Source: Castor canadensis (taxonomy: Eukaryota > Chordata > Mammalia > Rodentia > Castoridae). From it: a stretch of DNA of 64,000 nt. The notes under the pieces are model-generated. The model was not told the origin of the DNA, made no database searches, and worked only from the letters and a program-made list of their open reading frames with translations. A program made the position numbers and the translations under genes. The stretch lies in NCBI RefSeq assembly GCF_047511655.1, contig NC_133392.1, forward strand, positions 21,590,001 through 21,654,000, written 5' to 3'. Of the stretch, positions 11,490-23,690 are shown piece after piece (position 1 is the first letter of the stretch; the number at the start of each line of letters is the position of its first letter).

Positions 11490-11720
11490 TTTATATGGTG
11501 CAATAAAATGTGTGCACATGTAAGTAAATGCAAACATTATACCTGTTGAAACTACTGTAGGAATTGGGGGACAGAGGGATGAAGATGAATGGCTGAGGAG
11601 GTGAATTCATGTATGATATGTTTCATATATTGTAATGTGCCAAATTTGGTGCATTGTGTGTAAATGCCACAGTGTACCCTTACCCATCACAATAATAAAG
11701 GAAAAAAATAAATAAATAAG
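11490..11720 (+). mobile_element. L1 3' UTR end, plus strand
   Basis: tatggtgcaataaaatgtg, 'acctgttgaaactactg' and 'ggtgaattcatgtatgat' match, in the same order, the L1 3' end at 17770-18219 and the reverse of 41436-41850 and 57715-58000. It ends in an A-rich tail (about 11694-11720). The ETV5 retrocopy is inserted just to the right. Confidence 0.7.
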
Positions 11721-11734
11721 AAGGGTTGCAGCTA

Positions 11735-11748
11735 TGCAAAAACACCCT
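11735..11748. repeat. Left target-site duplication of the ETV5 retrocopy
   Basis: tgcaaaaacaccct, repeated as tgcaaaaacattct at 13375-13388 (12 of 14 bases). It lies directly left of the T run that marks the retrocopy's poly(A). The start of the duplication does not match the usual L1 endonuclease consensus well, so the boundary is tentative. Confidence 0.6.
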
Positions 11749-13374
11749 TTTTTTTAAACGAAAAGCAAACTTCTTTATTGTACACAGTACAGAATATAAC
11801 GCAGCTTGGCAGGATGCACACAGCCCTGCGCAGGGGGAAATATTTCAAATCAACTGGCAAGTTAAAGCCTTTCTGCACTGTATAGGCTTTCCACACTCTG
11901 GAAAAGAAGCAAACCAACAAAAATCCCCCAAAACCCTGAAAAGAACAAATACCATCTGGGAGGTGCATGAGTCCAATGGGAATACAGTGGTGATACCACT
12001 GTTCTATGTCCTCTGACAGCACAGGCCACATGGTTACAGCTCAGGCTACAGAGGAGTATTTTCATACTTGCTGAAACAGCATAAATTCATTTAAACAAAT
12101 CCCAAACCAAGATAAAGAAAGGAGAAACAATCTATACAGCATTTACAATAAATAGTATCTAGTCAGCTGGGGGATAAAATATGCATCTATGTATAGACTG
12201 TGTAGATTAGAAAGCTATAAATATGGTTTAGAAAGAGTCCTTTAATTAAAGTACAATGCTAATTAAGGCCCAAGCTTTGGGTTTGACACCTTGTGGGCTG
12301 ATTAGCATCCTGGCATCCCAGGAACCCCATGATCATAGAGCGGGTCATGGTATTCTCACTTGAATCTCTGAGGGGGTGGGGGAGCTGCAGGGACAATAGG
12401 TTCTGACATTTGTCGGTGGTAACTGGGGCGATTATCTCCAGGAACTCCTGACTGAGGCGGGAAGTGGTGGCAGGGTTCAGACAGTTGTCTCTGAAATCGC
12501 TGTTCTGATGGATACTGCTTTTCAGGCACCATCTTTGGCATCGGCAGGGGCCGATGTGGTGGTCTGGGGACTGCAAATGTTTGTTGTTGTGGTCCAGGTT
12601 CTGGAAGCGAATGAGGAGTGGGGGCAGGGCCCACACCTTGTACTGGGCCAGCTCCAGGGGCATGCGCTGAGGTGGGCAGAGTTGTCTGAGGTGGGGGAAA
12701 CAAGGAATTCTGATGGGTGGGTGACAAAGGAGTGCTGGGAGGGGTTAATGGCTTGAACCCAGAAGGAGGCTTCCTGTCATAGGCTCAATAGTTGTAGAGG
12801 CACTTTTCTCCATAGGTAGCACCAAGAGCCTGCTCATGGCTACAGGATGACAGCTCAGAGGAGGGGCTGTGTAGCTCCCGTTTGATCTTTTGTTGGAGGT
12901 GGGGCATTAAGCACCAGGTTATCAGACTGAAAATCTGAGACAAACTGTTCATCATCAGGAACTTGTGCTTCAGCTAACCAAGCCTCTTGAAGTTGACTGA
13001 GATCCTGAAGCAACTCTTCAGAATCGTGAGCCAGATTTGTGTCCAAAAACTTCCTCTTTCTGTCCATCACAGGCCGCCCTCGACAATCCTCTGATCAAGA
13101 TTTCACTGGAGCCATAAAAGGGACCTGCTGATCATAAAACCCTTCCATGGTGCTTCTAACGTCGTCGCTACTACCCTTTGAAAGGTTTCAGCATTGAGTA
13201 ATTTCTGGGGGAAGAGAGATGCTCCTGAGGCTGCTGCTCTCCTCCCCTTGCAACTGCCCCAGAGGCGCAGGCGCGCTCACGCACACGCGCACCGGGCCTG
13301 GGCGCCTAAGCAATGGCTGGGCCGAACCGCTCCGGAGCTTGTGAACCGCTCCGTGCACCATTGGCTGGACTCTC
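11749..13374 (-). pseudogene. Processed pseudogene of ETV5 (ERM), ETS domain missing
   Basis: ETV5 is a PEA3-group ETS transcription factor. On the minus strand the copy begins near 13374 with CpG-rich sequence read as the 5' UTR, and the ATG is at 13148-13146. The N-terminal acidic activation region is clear (for example [17 protein letters not shown]), followed by the proline/glutamine-rich middle (for example [26 protein letters not shown]). Coding similarity stops near 12295, after a segment equivalent to YEHGVPGMPG. What follows looks like 3' UTR, ending with an AATAAA signal (plus-strand tttatt at 11774-11779) and a poly(A) (T run at 11749-11756). There are no introns. Lesions include codon 18 Arg to stop (13097-13095), a 1-base insertion at about 12887, a stop replacing Cys (12787-12785), and loss of the C-terminal half including the ETS DNA-binding domain. 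TSDs flank it. It is a dead retrocopy. Confidence 0.9.
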
Positions 13375-13388
13375 TGCAAAAACATTCT
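13375..13388. repeat. Right target-site duplication of the ETV5 retrocopy
   Basis: tgcaaaaacattct lies exactly where the CpG-rich 5' UTR-like sequence gives way to ordinary DNA. It pairs with 11735-11748. Confidence 0.6.
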
Positions 13389-15176
13389 GATGCCTTCAGA
13401 GGGGGGAAGAAGCTCCCCACCACATGCTCATCCAAAATGTTCCTATTGTCTCTTCTCTTCCCTATCTTCCCTGTGCCTAGGCTGCTTGAGAATCCTATGA
13501 GTATCCTTTGCTCTTCTATTTGAGTCTCTCCTGAGGCATCCTCCTAGGGTCTAGCGAGAGAAGAAGCATTGTTATGTAATAGTAATCCAGAAGCAATGGT
13601 TCATATTAGCAGTCATATTTTGAAATTATATTGAATTAAATGCAGTTATATTTACTTTTTGAATATCAAATACATTTTGTTGTTCATAATTCATAGGCAT
13701 AAAATTATAAAGTGAAAATTCTGCCACTTGCTATTTACTTCCAGTTCTAGTGATAAAGTTTGCTTTCCTAGATGAAATCAATATTATAAGTTCCTTTTGT
13801 GTTCTTCAACCAATGTCATTTTGTCCTTCACTTTTAGAAACATGTATACTGATTTTTCAGTTAACAATATTTCTTAGAGATAATTCCACATATAGAATGA
13901 TTCCTTATAGAAGAAAAAATGAAGGTATTCTATTAGTGACTGACTGTGAAATAATTTATCAAGTCATGCTGATGGGCATTTACCTCATTTGTAAATTTGG
14001 ATTACAAATTTCCCTGGTACTGGGAAAGTACCAGGATCAAATGAGGAAGAGACTTGGCTAAGAATTTTGAGTTAGTAGAAAAATGTAATATTCCTGAAGT
14101 TGAGTGAAGAAGTCATGATTAAAGTTTCCTGTTGGGAAATTATTTCAGTGACAAATTGAGGATATTGAAAGGAAATAAAGTAACTGCACTAGCATTTGTT
14201 CAGGAATTTTTTCTCAACTATAATAAAATGATGTTCTTCTGCTCTAAAAAAGTTTCTAAACCTTCATGCATGTGACAACGGGAGAGAGAGAGACAGACAG
14301 ACTTACAGACAGAGAAAGACAATGACAGGAAATGTATTTTATTGGAGGAAGGGTTATTAGTTTAACAAAAATCCCTTCTTTTTCACCTTGTAAAAATGGG
14401 ACTAGGGTACTTAGGTCCTTTATGATAATGAAAGTTTATACCTGCACCTTTAATTATAGTGGTAAGGTAGAGAGACTGGGGGCTGCCTAGACTATTTTTG
14501 GTATCTTTTCTAGTATCCACACACCACCTTCATCATCTGTTCTTACAGGCTCAAATACATAATTTTTCTGTCCTAAACATGAATTACATGATCAGCATTG
14601 ATCATCTTTGTCTTTGTACATTTTAATCCCTAAATTCAGAGTTGACATTTTAATTTAGTAACTGAGAATCAATCTTAATGTTTTCATTTTCCACAAATAA
14701 AATTTCCTTCTTGTGAGAATAGGGTATTCCTGGACTTGTTGAATTATAGATGATGTCTGGGTGTCATTCAAAAAGTGTGTCTGGGGCTCAACTCTACCAT
14801 AGCCCATGAGCAATAGAGAAATGATATATTCTTTGAATTGTCTATAGGTCATCATTTTATATGGCAGTCTACAAATAAAGATGTAAAAAAGAAATGTAAG
14901 ACATAATTTTCTGGAATGGTTGAATAAACTACTACTGGACTGAAGCTAACTGTAAAATCTGTACCAAAACCAAAATGTCTAAGCACACAGGAAAGTAAAC
15001 CTAACAAGGCACGTTGTGTGGTGGTCAACATTTGAACAAAAGTGTTAATTTCCAATTTTTGCCCATATAGTGAGTTTCTCATTTCTGTGCCTTTTATCCT
15101 AATCAAGGGTCACAAATCATGTGATAAGAAGAGCTAAATCTTCATGAAAGTACATCAAAGTTTTCTGGCTTTATGA
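13389..15176. other. Unannotated sequence with a short GA/GACA tract
   Basis: No gene recognised. A small purine simple repeat lies at about 14280-14325 (gagagagagagacagacag). A 9-bp-arm inverted repeat (cctggtact ... agtaccagg) lies at 14013-14035. Confidence 0.5.
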
Positions 15177-15220
15177 ACCAGCAAAAGTATTTGGAGTAAC
15201 CAGCAAAAGTATTTGGAGTA
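15177..15220. repeat. Perfect 22-bp tandem duplication
   Basis: The unit accagcaaaagtatttggag+ta occurs twice head to tail (15177-15198 and 15199-15220) with no mismatch, which suggests a recent slippage or repair duplication. Confidence 0.9.
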
Positions 15221-15438
15221 AACTTGCTTCATAGATTCTGGTAAGTGAGGAAGAGTTCCACAGGCAAGAGAATCAGAGAAAGAAGTACAAAAAACTTTTT
15301 TTTCTAAATCTTTAATCCTGAAACATGTAAATGTGTAGCCAACACAAACATTCCTATTAAAGTATAAAATGATTTACAAGAGATTTGACCAGGCTTAAAA
15401 GATATTTTGAAGGAAAGTCAACCAGTTTATTCTCCATT

Positions 15439-15440
<2 letters not shown>

Positions 15441-15480
<40 letters not shown>

Positions 15481-15484
15481 TGTG
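15441..15484 (+). repeat. (CA)n microsatellite ending in a CA/TG palindrome
   Basis: About 18 CA units run into cgtgtgtg, so the right end is self-complementary with the tract. Confidence 0.95.
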
Positions 15485-16696
15485 AGCTATTCAAAGGCAT
15501 ATAAAATAAATAAGCATGATATTCACAATGTCTATAACATAATGCAAAGTTACTTCCATTTGTGAAGAGAGAGAAAAATGTGCTCCATTTTTAGAAGTAA
15601 AAGAAATCCACACAAAGTGACGCTGAGATGACTGAGACATTGGAATTAACCAACAAAGAATGAAAGCAATATATTTGGGATTCTCTCTTTTGTCTTACTT
15701 TATGGAAAATGTCCCCAGGCTGAAGGTTATGGAAAACCTACAGTTCCCTTCATGTGTCCTTTGCTCATGGATGGAAATCCTATACTTTCTGCTCTCCAAC
15801 ATCTGAAAGCACTTTTGTCATATTTTGTCTGGTTTTCTAGTTATTTAAAGAAAGATATCAGACTTGATAACTATTGCTCTGTCATGACTGAGACTGGAAA
15901 TCCAGATAAACAATTTGAAAGCGAGTGAAAAAAATTAGAAAAATAAAATAAAATTTCTACTCAATAAGTAACAATTTTGCATTGTTAAGGAAGAAAACTA
16001 TGAAATATTAGAAAAATGAATTATAAATACAAACAGTCATCTTTTTTCTTTTCCTTATCATGCTTATTCCTGGAGTCTTTTTATAACCATTTTTTAGTTT
16101 TGTACAGTAAGATCTTGAACTAATGATTAAGTGGATGAGAGCTGACAGATCTGAATGTCTAAAATAATAAATATATAAATAACTTTGACATGGGAGAATT
16201 CAATTTATTCTCTTTTTCTGGCATAATATACATTGAATTTAATTGGCTATGGATGTATTATTTTATGGTTAAGGGCAAGGAAAAGCCAATTTAATCAAAA
16301 TAACCCATCATCAAAGAAGGTATAAGGAATAGGAGGATAGTAAAGGCAAAGCCCTATCCAATTTGACAACATTGTTGTAACACAATTTCTATCCGCTGAA
16401 GATTATGGTTCTTAATTTAGCTTCCTGAAATTTCCAAACATATGTCAGGCTATATAGTCAAGGTTTGAGAAAAGAAATAAAGGAAAAGAAAAGAAACTCT
16501 GTTGATTTGATGGGTCAACTTTGTGACTGGATTTTAATAAAATAGTTTGAATTTCATCAGGAGGCAGAGACTGTGAGACTATATTGTGGTTACTAAGTCA
16601 TCAGTGTATACAGTAATCTGATTCATTCTTGATCACCATTAAGCCATTCATAAAAAGGGTGAATGCTTGCCGACTACTGGAGTACATAAAAATTTG
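15485..16696. other. Unannotated AT-rich sequence
   Basis: No gene or named repeat recognised. Confidence 0.5.
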
Positions 16697-16905
16697 AAGC
16701 TGGGCATGGTGTGCACCTGTAGTCTTAGCTAATTAAGAAGTTGAGGCAGGAAGTTCACCTGCCTCAGGAGTTCAAGGCCACTGTGAGCAACATAGTGAGA
16801 ACTCAACTGAAAGAAAAGAAGAAAGAGAAGGGAGAAAAAAGAGAAGAAGGAGGAGGAAGAGAAAGAAGAAGAAGAAAAAGGAAGGTAAAGATAGAATGAA
16901 GGTAT
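16697..16905 (+). mobile_element. B1-like SINE with long purine tail
   Basis: gaagctgggcatggtgtgca, a 'gaggcaggaag' block and 'gagttcaaggccac' follow B1/7SL order. The tail from about 16808 is a roughly 90-base pure purine tract of GAAA/GAAG units, expanded from an ordinary A-rich tail. Confidence 0.75.
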
Positions 16906-17084
16906 GAGGGGACTGGGCTAATGTTCATAGTCTAGCACCCTAGGACAATTATTTTGTAGCAGAACTTTGATGCGTGGAAGTTGATGACCTATTTTTAAGA
17001 GAGGTCACATTTTGGCCCACTGTATTACTAATTCACAGAATTTATTTCTAAAAAGGATTATTCAATCTGACCTCATATTTTATT

Positions 17085-17178
17085 TAATTTGTTTTGTTTT
17101 GTTTTAGTATTAGGGATGTTGAACTTACCTGCTAGGCGGGTGCTATACTACTTGAGTCACTCAGTCATTTCTCTAATC
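17085..17178 (-). mobile_element. ID-like SINE monomer
   Basis: A T-rich tail (ttttgttttgttttgtttta) is followed by the reverse of an ID-like unit: 'ttgaacttacctgctaggcgggtgctatactacttgagtcactcag'-type order with mutations. No B1 half is visible. Confidence 0.65.
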
Positions 17179-17514
17179 CATACTTTCATAGACCATATGC
17201 TTGTATACAAAGAGGATGGTACAAATGTTAATTTTGTCAGTGAGTGATCTTGAGTCATATGCATCTTCATTCCTAGGGAAAGAACCTTGAAATTTTTTTG
17301 AACTAAATAATGGAAAATGTTTATGCTAGCTAGTAGACCCTGTTCAGATGACCTCTTACAGATATATTAATTTTCTGTTTTTGATTATTCTTCTATTTAG
17401 AAAAATATTACAATTTTTTTTCTTAAGCATAAATTCACCTATTCTCTACTCACCAAATCTACATTTATTACTTTCTCTTACCAAAATTATATGTATAATT
17501 TAAAAAAGTTTAAA

Positions 17515-18219
17515 ACATTTAAAAAAGTTACTCACTGCAGCAATGTTCATAACACCAAAAGATTGGACGTGCTCTATATTTCCATCAACATTGTTTGGCT
17601 TCCATAAATTATGGTTCATCCAAATGTTGTAATAAATATTTTGGTAAAAGGTGCTGCATTTCTCCTTGTACTGAAAACCAAGTTCTGCACGATATACAAA
17701 ATTAATAGAATAAAGTGAAGAATTTTGTTAAGCCTGCTACCTTTTATGAAAAAGGAAAATAAAGATTTTTATTGGTATGCTTGTATGTACACAAAAATGT
17801 CACAAGGGAACCAAGAAAGTAACAGCATAGACTGGGTTGACAAAAGACTTTGGGTTGAGATTATTAGTTGCAATTTTTAGCTGTTAGAATGGACTAGCCA
17901 TTTTAAACAAACAGAAATGTCATTTTTATTTTATAAAAACAGAGACTAGGACGGCAAAACAGATCCAGTCTGGGGAATTGGTACCAGTGGGATGGGGGAG
18001 GATATAAGGAAAGCATGTAGGAGGGCAAATATGGTAGAAATATTATGTACATATGAATATAAATGGAAAAATTAGACCTGTTGAAACTATTCCAGGAATG
18101 GGGGAGGGAGGTAAAATAGAATGATGGAGGGGTGAATTCAACTATGATATATTTAAGAACTTTTGGAAGTGTCACATTTACCCCCAGTACAACAATAATA
18201 AAAAATTTTAAAAAACAGA
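17515..18219 (+). mobile_element. 5'-truncated L1 3' end, plus strand
   Basis: The right part (17770-18219) matches the 3' UTR type of the L1s at 41436 and 57715 in reverse, with acctgttgaaactattccag and 'ggtgaattcaactatgatat', and ends in an A-rich tail. The left part (17515-17700) resembles the C-terminal coding end of ORF2 but is badly decayed; I am less sure of it. Only this copy and the one at 11490 lie on the plus strand. Confidence 0.65.
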
Positions 18220-18221
18220 AT

Positions 18222-18246
18222 GTACTAATATTTCAAATATTAGTAC
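18222..18246. repeat. 25-bp palindrome beside an L1 tail
   Basis: gtactaatattt + central C + aaatattagtac is a perfect palindrome apart from its single central base. Its inner part is repeated in tandem to about 18280 (atttcaaatattag). It sits directly after the L1 A-rich tail. Confidence 0.85.
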
Positions 18247-18280
18247 AAATATTTCAAATATTAGCCAAATATTTCATATA

Positions 18281-19519
18281 AAAATGCCAGTAAGCAAAAC
18301 ATGTCAAATAAAGACTTGTGCTGTTTGTGAGGCTCATCTCTGGTCTGCAAGTCTCAGAAGGAAGAGACTGAGGAGCAAACACACTCATGCATACTCTGGC
18401 CTTCTCAAAGACATTAATCCTTTCAAATACCTTCAGGAGAACCTGTCTAATTTCTGCTTCTCACCATTAGGCAAAGAGGTTTGTTATCCCACACCTAGAT
18501 TTAAGCCTCAAGGGAGTACTGACAGTGCTAATATGGGTTGTACTTACTTGACCAAGATGTTGTTATCATGCTGGGCTCTCCCCTTGCTCAGCCCTCCCAA
18601 ATCAAGAAGCTGATAAGCTAATAGCAGACAGTGTTTAGGAACACCTGCATTCAGTGACAAAAAACCTCCTCTTTGTGCTGTAGCAGCAGTGGGAAGAGGA
18701 AAATATTATTTAACATAGCCATTGATAATTCAGAAGTCATTTTCTTACCTCCCTCTGTACATGCTACCTGTTTTCTGTTTGCTTCCTTTCCTCTCACCTC
18801 TCTCACACTGGAGGTATAGATTTGTGTGCTCATGTAGATGATGTCAAGTGTTTTTTGGTAGTCAGTGAAGTTTAAATGGGAGATTTTGAGGTAAAAACTT
18901 TATTATGAATTCTAATTTGCCTCTTACTGCAGAATGACTTTGGGTGGAATTAATTTTCTGTAAATCTCGTTTTAACATGTATAAAATGGGTAATGTTGTT
19001 TACCCAATAGAAGCTGTTGGTACAAATTAAATGAATTATGTTAAGGATGATCTTTTTCCATGAATTAGTTCATTTTAATTCAGAGGCTGATGCAATTTTC
19101 ATACTTTGGTTACTTATTTAGTGTATGATCATATTAGATGAATTTATTAGATCAGTAACTACACTTTAATAGATATATTTAAAAAATGATTATTATTAGA
19201 TCAATATTTGTAAGGAGATAGAAAAACAATCACCCACTGTTTAAGCTTTGGTTTAAGACAGCTAAACATGTGAAAACGAGTTATACTTCCGTGAAACTCA
19301 CAGAGGTCACTGTCTCCCTTTATTGCAACAAAACAGAACACACTATAGGGACTTGTCAACATTTTGCCCATCAAAACCACCAAAACTATAATTTATAAGC
19401 ACTCTATAAAGCATATTCTGTTATTTTCTCTACTTTTTCAGAGGAAGAAGCCGAGGTACATTTGCCCATGGTCAAGTAGCTAATTGTTGGCTGAGCAAGC
19501 CCAATCCAGACCCATTGTC
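18281..19519. other. Unannotated sequence
   Basis: A 109-codon open frame at 18284-18613 (+) has no recognisable domain, no preceding splice or promoter signal that I can see and no repeat-family match; it is treated as chance. Nothing else recognised. Confidence 0.45.
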
Positions 19520-19648
19520 TTCTTTTTTTTTTTTCTCTGAGACATGGTCTTGCTGTTCCACTCAGGCTGACCTTGAAGTCAAGATCTATGCACCTACTCA
19601 GCCTCCTGAATACCTGCGGTTATAGGCATGTACCTTTGTGGCTTCAGA
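19520..19648 (-). mobile_element. B1-like SINE
   Basis: A poly(T) left end is followed by gagacatggtcttgctgttc, 'ggctgaccttgaagtcaag' and 'cagcctcctgaatacctg', the standard B1 blocks in reverse. Confidence 0.8.
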
Positions 19649-22600
19649 GTCCTTGTTCTTAACTGCTATGTTTTACCTGTTGCTTCTGGGAGAGGTATCT
19701 ATTGGAAACTCCAGTAACATTGGTTGCAGGCTATTAGTTCAGCTCTTCTCCTGGGAAAGTGCTGGTTTTGTTGACAAAAATGAACAGGTTTGGCCAGGTG
19801 TCAAGGTTCCCTGATTAACCTTGCTTACTGGTATGCATGGAGGCAGTCCCCTTCACACGTCTAAACTTAGATAATTAAGCCCAAGAAAGGAAGTTGGGAG
19901 ATCCTGGAAACTTATATGAGACTCGTTCAGATAATTCTTTACCTCATTGATGCTGGCTGCAGCAGAAGCTGGGAGGCACCTTTCATTTGTTAGAGATCAG
20001 TGTGGGGAAGGGCAGGAGAACTGAGACAATTTGAGATGCCCTTCACAAATTACATTTACTCATTTATTTTAACTCCCCACCCAAACTGTTTGAAGGTCCC
20101 TAAAATTCAGATGCTTGTGATAAACTCCTGTTCAAGCAGAAGGTTTTTTTTTTTTTACTCTGATATAAGAGTCTTCCTAAAGGATTAGGTTAAGTAAAAA
20201 ACCCAATAATACCAATTGAACCTGAGAATTTTATAATGTAGAGATGAAACTATTGTAGAGTCCCTCATAACATGAACTGGATGGAGACCAAAGAATCACT
20301 TGAAGAATGAGTCAGAAACCCAGTGTCCTGTGAAGTCTATGCTATGAAATTCTCACTCTGATTTGATAAGTCTCATGTGCATTACAGAACAGTAACTTGA
20401 CCTGGTGTTTCTTTCTCAGGTATATTGTGCAAAATTTGAGAAAAACTATTAAATTTGGGTACATTTATAATAGAATGTGTTTGCCAGGGCATGAGTGTAT
20501 TTGAATTACAAATGTTTCACCACAAGTAGTAACATGAACAGGCATAAATTTTCAAAGTAAATGGTTTTTAATATCTAAATTTCTATATTATAAATATTTT
20601 CTCTTCTAGTTTTTAGTTATGTTCCAGGTTATTTTATCCTTTCAAACCTTTTTTACATCTTATTTTTAACTTTAGCTTTAAGAGATCCAACTGAGAACAC
20701 AGGTATGTGCCTACACCTAATTAAAGTTGAAGACATTGAAGAGCAGCAATGTTAGAACTGTTTGTCTAAGTCAGGGGTAGCTCTGGGACAGAGCTAGAGT
20801 GTCATCTCATAGGCTGTTTGAGGAAAAGACCTGTCAGTGAGACAAGGTCTGAAAAGACCCCTTACCCGAACACATACACCGAAGCCAACTCAGCTTGGGG
20901 CAGGCTTTGTGAGCCTCCCAATTGTTCTTTTTGACTCTTCTAGAGAAAACTGAAAATATTCTCTCCTTTTAGTTATTTCAGTATTCCAGTATTCCTAGCA
21001 GGCAGGTCCAGATTCTACTCCTCTGTTGGGCTTCTACCTTGCTGCCCTTTTGGCCCTTAGGGTAATGATCTCATTACTGCAAGAGACCTAAGGAGGTTAC
21101 ATAATCTGAACATTTCCTCACATAGTAGCAGAACCAGCAGTGATGGTTGTACAGCCCAAGGTGAGGCCAATGGCCGGTTAGACACAGAGCCAAGGTACAT
21201 AATTTTGTTCCAAAAAGGTAGAATGGAAAGAAACCAGAAATGAGAATAAAGTAGAGTTGGCTATGAATTCTGGATCTTAAAAGTACTGATTTTGTGATCT
21301 TAACCATTCACATAATCCTTCTGAGCCTCAGTTTCTTTGAAAATGAAAAGAGAATAACAAAAAATATCTTCCAGGGAAGTTGACTTAAAAAGACATTAAT
21401 GTAATATCTGTGGACAATGGATACTCTATAAATCATAATTTCTTTTCCTTTTTTCAGACCATTTTGAATTTAATCTTTTCTGCTCTCTAGTCTGGTAGCA
21501 CTAAACCTGCTCTTTACCAAATGTTTGTCTTTTTTGAGGTTCTCTGACTGTTTAAAAGCAATGTCCCATTATCTGTGAATGTAGCTCTGAGCATCTCAGA
21601 ATTGAGACATTATGCCCCAACTGAACCCGTTTGATCTCTGCCTACTGCCTCAGAAGCTCAAGCAGTGGAGGTCTGAGACCAAGACTCTGGGAGGAGATTT
21701 TGCTTTATCTCCTGGTGTTGGAGCTTAGCCTAAGCCCTCTCCAGCCTAGGCTATGCATACTAATTCTTTCTCAAAATAAATAATATCTTTTGAGATCATT
21801 TTAGCCCCATGAAAGGAATTCAAAAGGAAGATGAAAATAGTGATAATAAGAAAGATGGTGGTGTTTACCACAAGACTACAGGCCTATTTCAGCTGGTACC
21901 CTTTTCTAGGAAATAAGAAGAGCCAAAAAAATCAAAATGAGCTCCTGACATTCTTTTTTGTTTATTTCAAGACTTCTTATCTACATGACAAATGCCCATT
22001 AAATCTGAATACTGTTGTTTGAAAATATTATATATTGTTACCCAATCTTAAATCTTTGAAAATGAGCTCTTTTCTCTATATATTCAAGATCATCATACAT
22101 GGCATTGATTGCTTTTCTTTTTGTTTGTTTGAGTCTGAATGGTATATGAATAGTCTATTATTAATAGTCTAGTAATGGATGGTTTATTCACTATTTGTTA
22201 AGCCTTAGAAGTTAAGGAAGGTGTAAAATCATATCAACTTTCCCATAATTTAGACAGAAATAAAAAATTCAGGGACTGGAGATGCCACTGCAAGCTTTTT
22301 TTGTAGAAATAAAATAGGAAAAGGTCTGCTATCCTGTGCTTTCTAGCTCTGACTTCATTTCCTGGAGTGGACATCCAGTTGTGGAAGCAAATATGCACAG
22401 CCATACACAAACCCCTAACACCCATCATAGGGCAGAAATCTGAAGCAGGAGGCTCGTGCTGCTGCATATTCATAGATGCAAATCAGGCCCCTCAGTTATA
22501 GCACTTGGCTCTGAGATTTCCAATCTGGGTATTAACAGGGATTCCTGCAAGTTTCAATGAATATTAACCAAGAGGGGAATGTCAAATAGATAGTGGATGC

Positions 22601-22789
22601 CTGTTGAAAGTTTTTTTCCACTCTGTTTTAAAAAAATGCATGCTTCTGTTTAGAAGATGTTCACCCTCCTAGTAAGCACCTTTATCCTCTGGGTCATCAG
22701 CAACCCTATAGTATAGGTGCCATTTGGGCAGGCACCATGGCTATTATCACAGTATCCCCAAGATGTTAGCACAATACCTAGCTCCCTGT
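19649..22789. other. Unannotated unique sequence
   Basis: About 3.1 kb without a recognisable gene, exon or young repeat. A T run lies at 20144-20156. The open frames are short and unconvincing. Confidence 0.5.
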
Positions 22790-23125
22790 ATTTGTTACCT
22801 GTTAATGCACAGGTTACTCTAAAACTTAGAGGCTTAAAACAACACTTATCATCTCACAGTGTCTCTAGCTAAGGTTTAACTTGGGCCTGTAGCTCTTATT
22901 ATTTCATAATACTATAGACTGGAAGGAACCACTGCCTTACTCACTGACTCGGTCATTGGCAGGAGTCAGATTTTCAGGAGCTGTTAGCCAGAGGCCATGT
23001 GGACCTCTCCAAAGAGGTCTTACAACACACCAATCTACTTCAGCAAAACAAGCAAGGGAAATGTGCCAGCAAGAGAGATAGTGAAGTAAGAAGAAAACCA
23101 TAGTAATTTGGGTGGCACACAATTA
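22790..23125. mobile_element. Ancient mammalian interspersed repeat, possibly MaLR/MLT1-like
   Basis: Blocks such as 'cttagaggcttaaaacaaca', 'atctcacagtgtctct' and 'ccatgtggacctctccaaag' follow the order of a repeat common across placental mammals. I remember the pattern but not the exact family name, and the copy is heavily diverged. Confidence 0.45.
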
Positions 23126-23499
23126 CACATTTTCCTAATAATTGTCCAAACTTATCAAACTGAAGACATAAGATCAATTTTTTAAAAGGCTTCTATGGGA
23201 ATTCTGTGTACCAGCTTTACAAATTCTATAAAATAAAAACTATTCTAAAATTTGAAGAGTTTATTGAAACTATATTATTAAAAGGGAGACTGGGTGGGAA
23301 TTTTAAAACTAATGGCAAGAATTTAGAAAGTGTGGCAAAGATATTTTTCAGCCTTATTGAATCCTCATGTAAAACCTAGACAGAAAAATCCAGACTACTC
23401 AATAGGTAACATTTACAGCCTAACTAGGTGATAAGGTAATCACAAACCCCAAAATACAAGTACTAATTGCAAACACAGCCTACGGGTACCAATCACAAT

Positions 23500-23690
23500 C
23501 ATTCCTTTGCTTTGAATTTAACATGTGCTATCCCATGAAAACTCCATGTTACTCCTATGAAGCAGGCACAGTTATTTACCCTCTTAAAGAGAGGGAAACT
23601 GGGGCTTAAGGAAGTTGAATCACTCCCCAGGTCACAGTGCTATTCAACAAGATATTCAAACTTAAACACAATTGCTCCAGAGCACCTCAG
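23500..23690 (-). mobile_element. MIR relic
   Basis: Core motifs in reverse order: a Fe-ttattt-type block, then gagggaaactggggcttaag, then 'aggtcacagtgctattcaac'. MIR is an ancient tRNA-derived SINE. Confidence 0.7.

Noticed and set aside
11732-12031. Open frames on both strands at the ETV5 3' end
   Set aside because: They lie in sequence read as the retrocopy's 3' UTR and show no domain.
12259-12663. 134-codon open frame, minus strand, in the ETV5 copy
   Set aside because: A wrong-frame reading of the ETV5 pseudogene; the true frame is the one beginning at 12727.
18284-18613. 109-codon open frame, plus strand
   Set aside because: No recognised domain, no repeats in the protein, no splice-like context; length is possible by chance in this much DNA.
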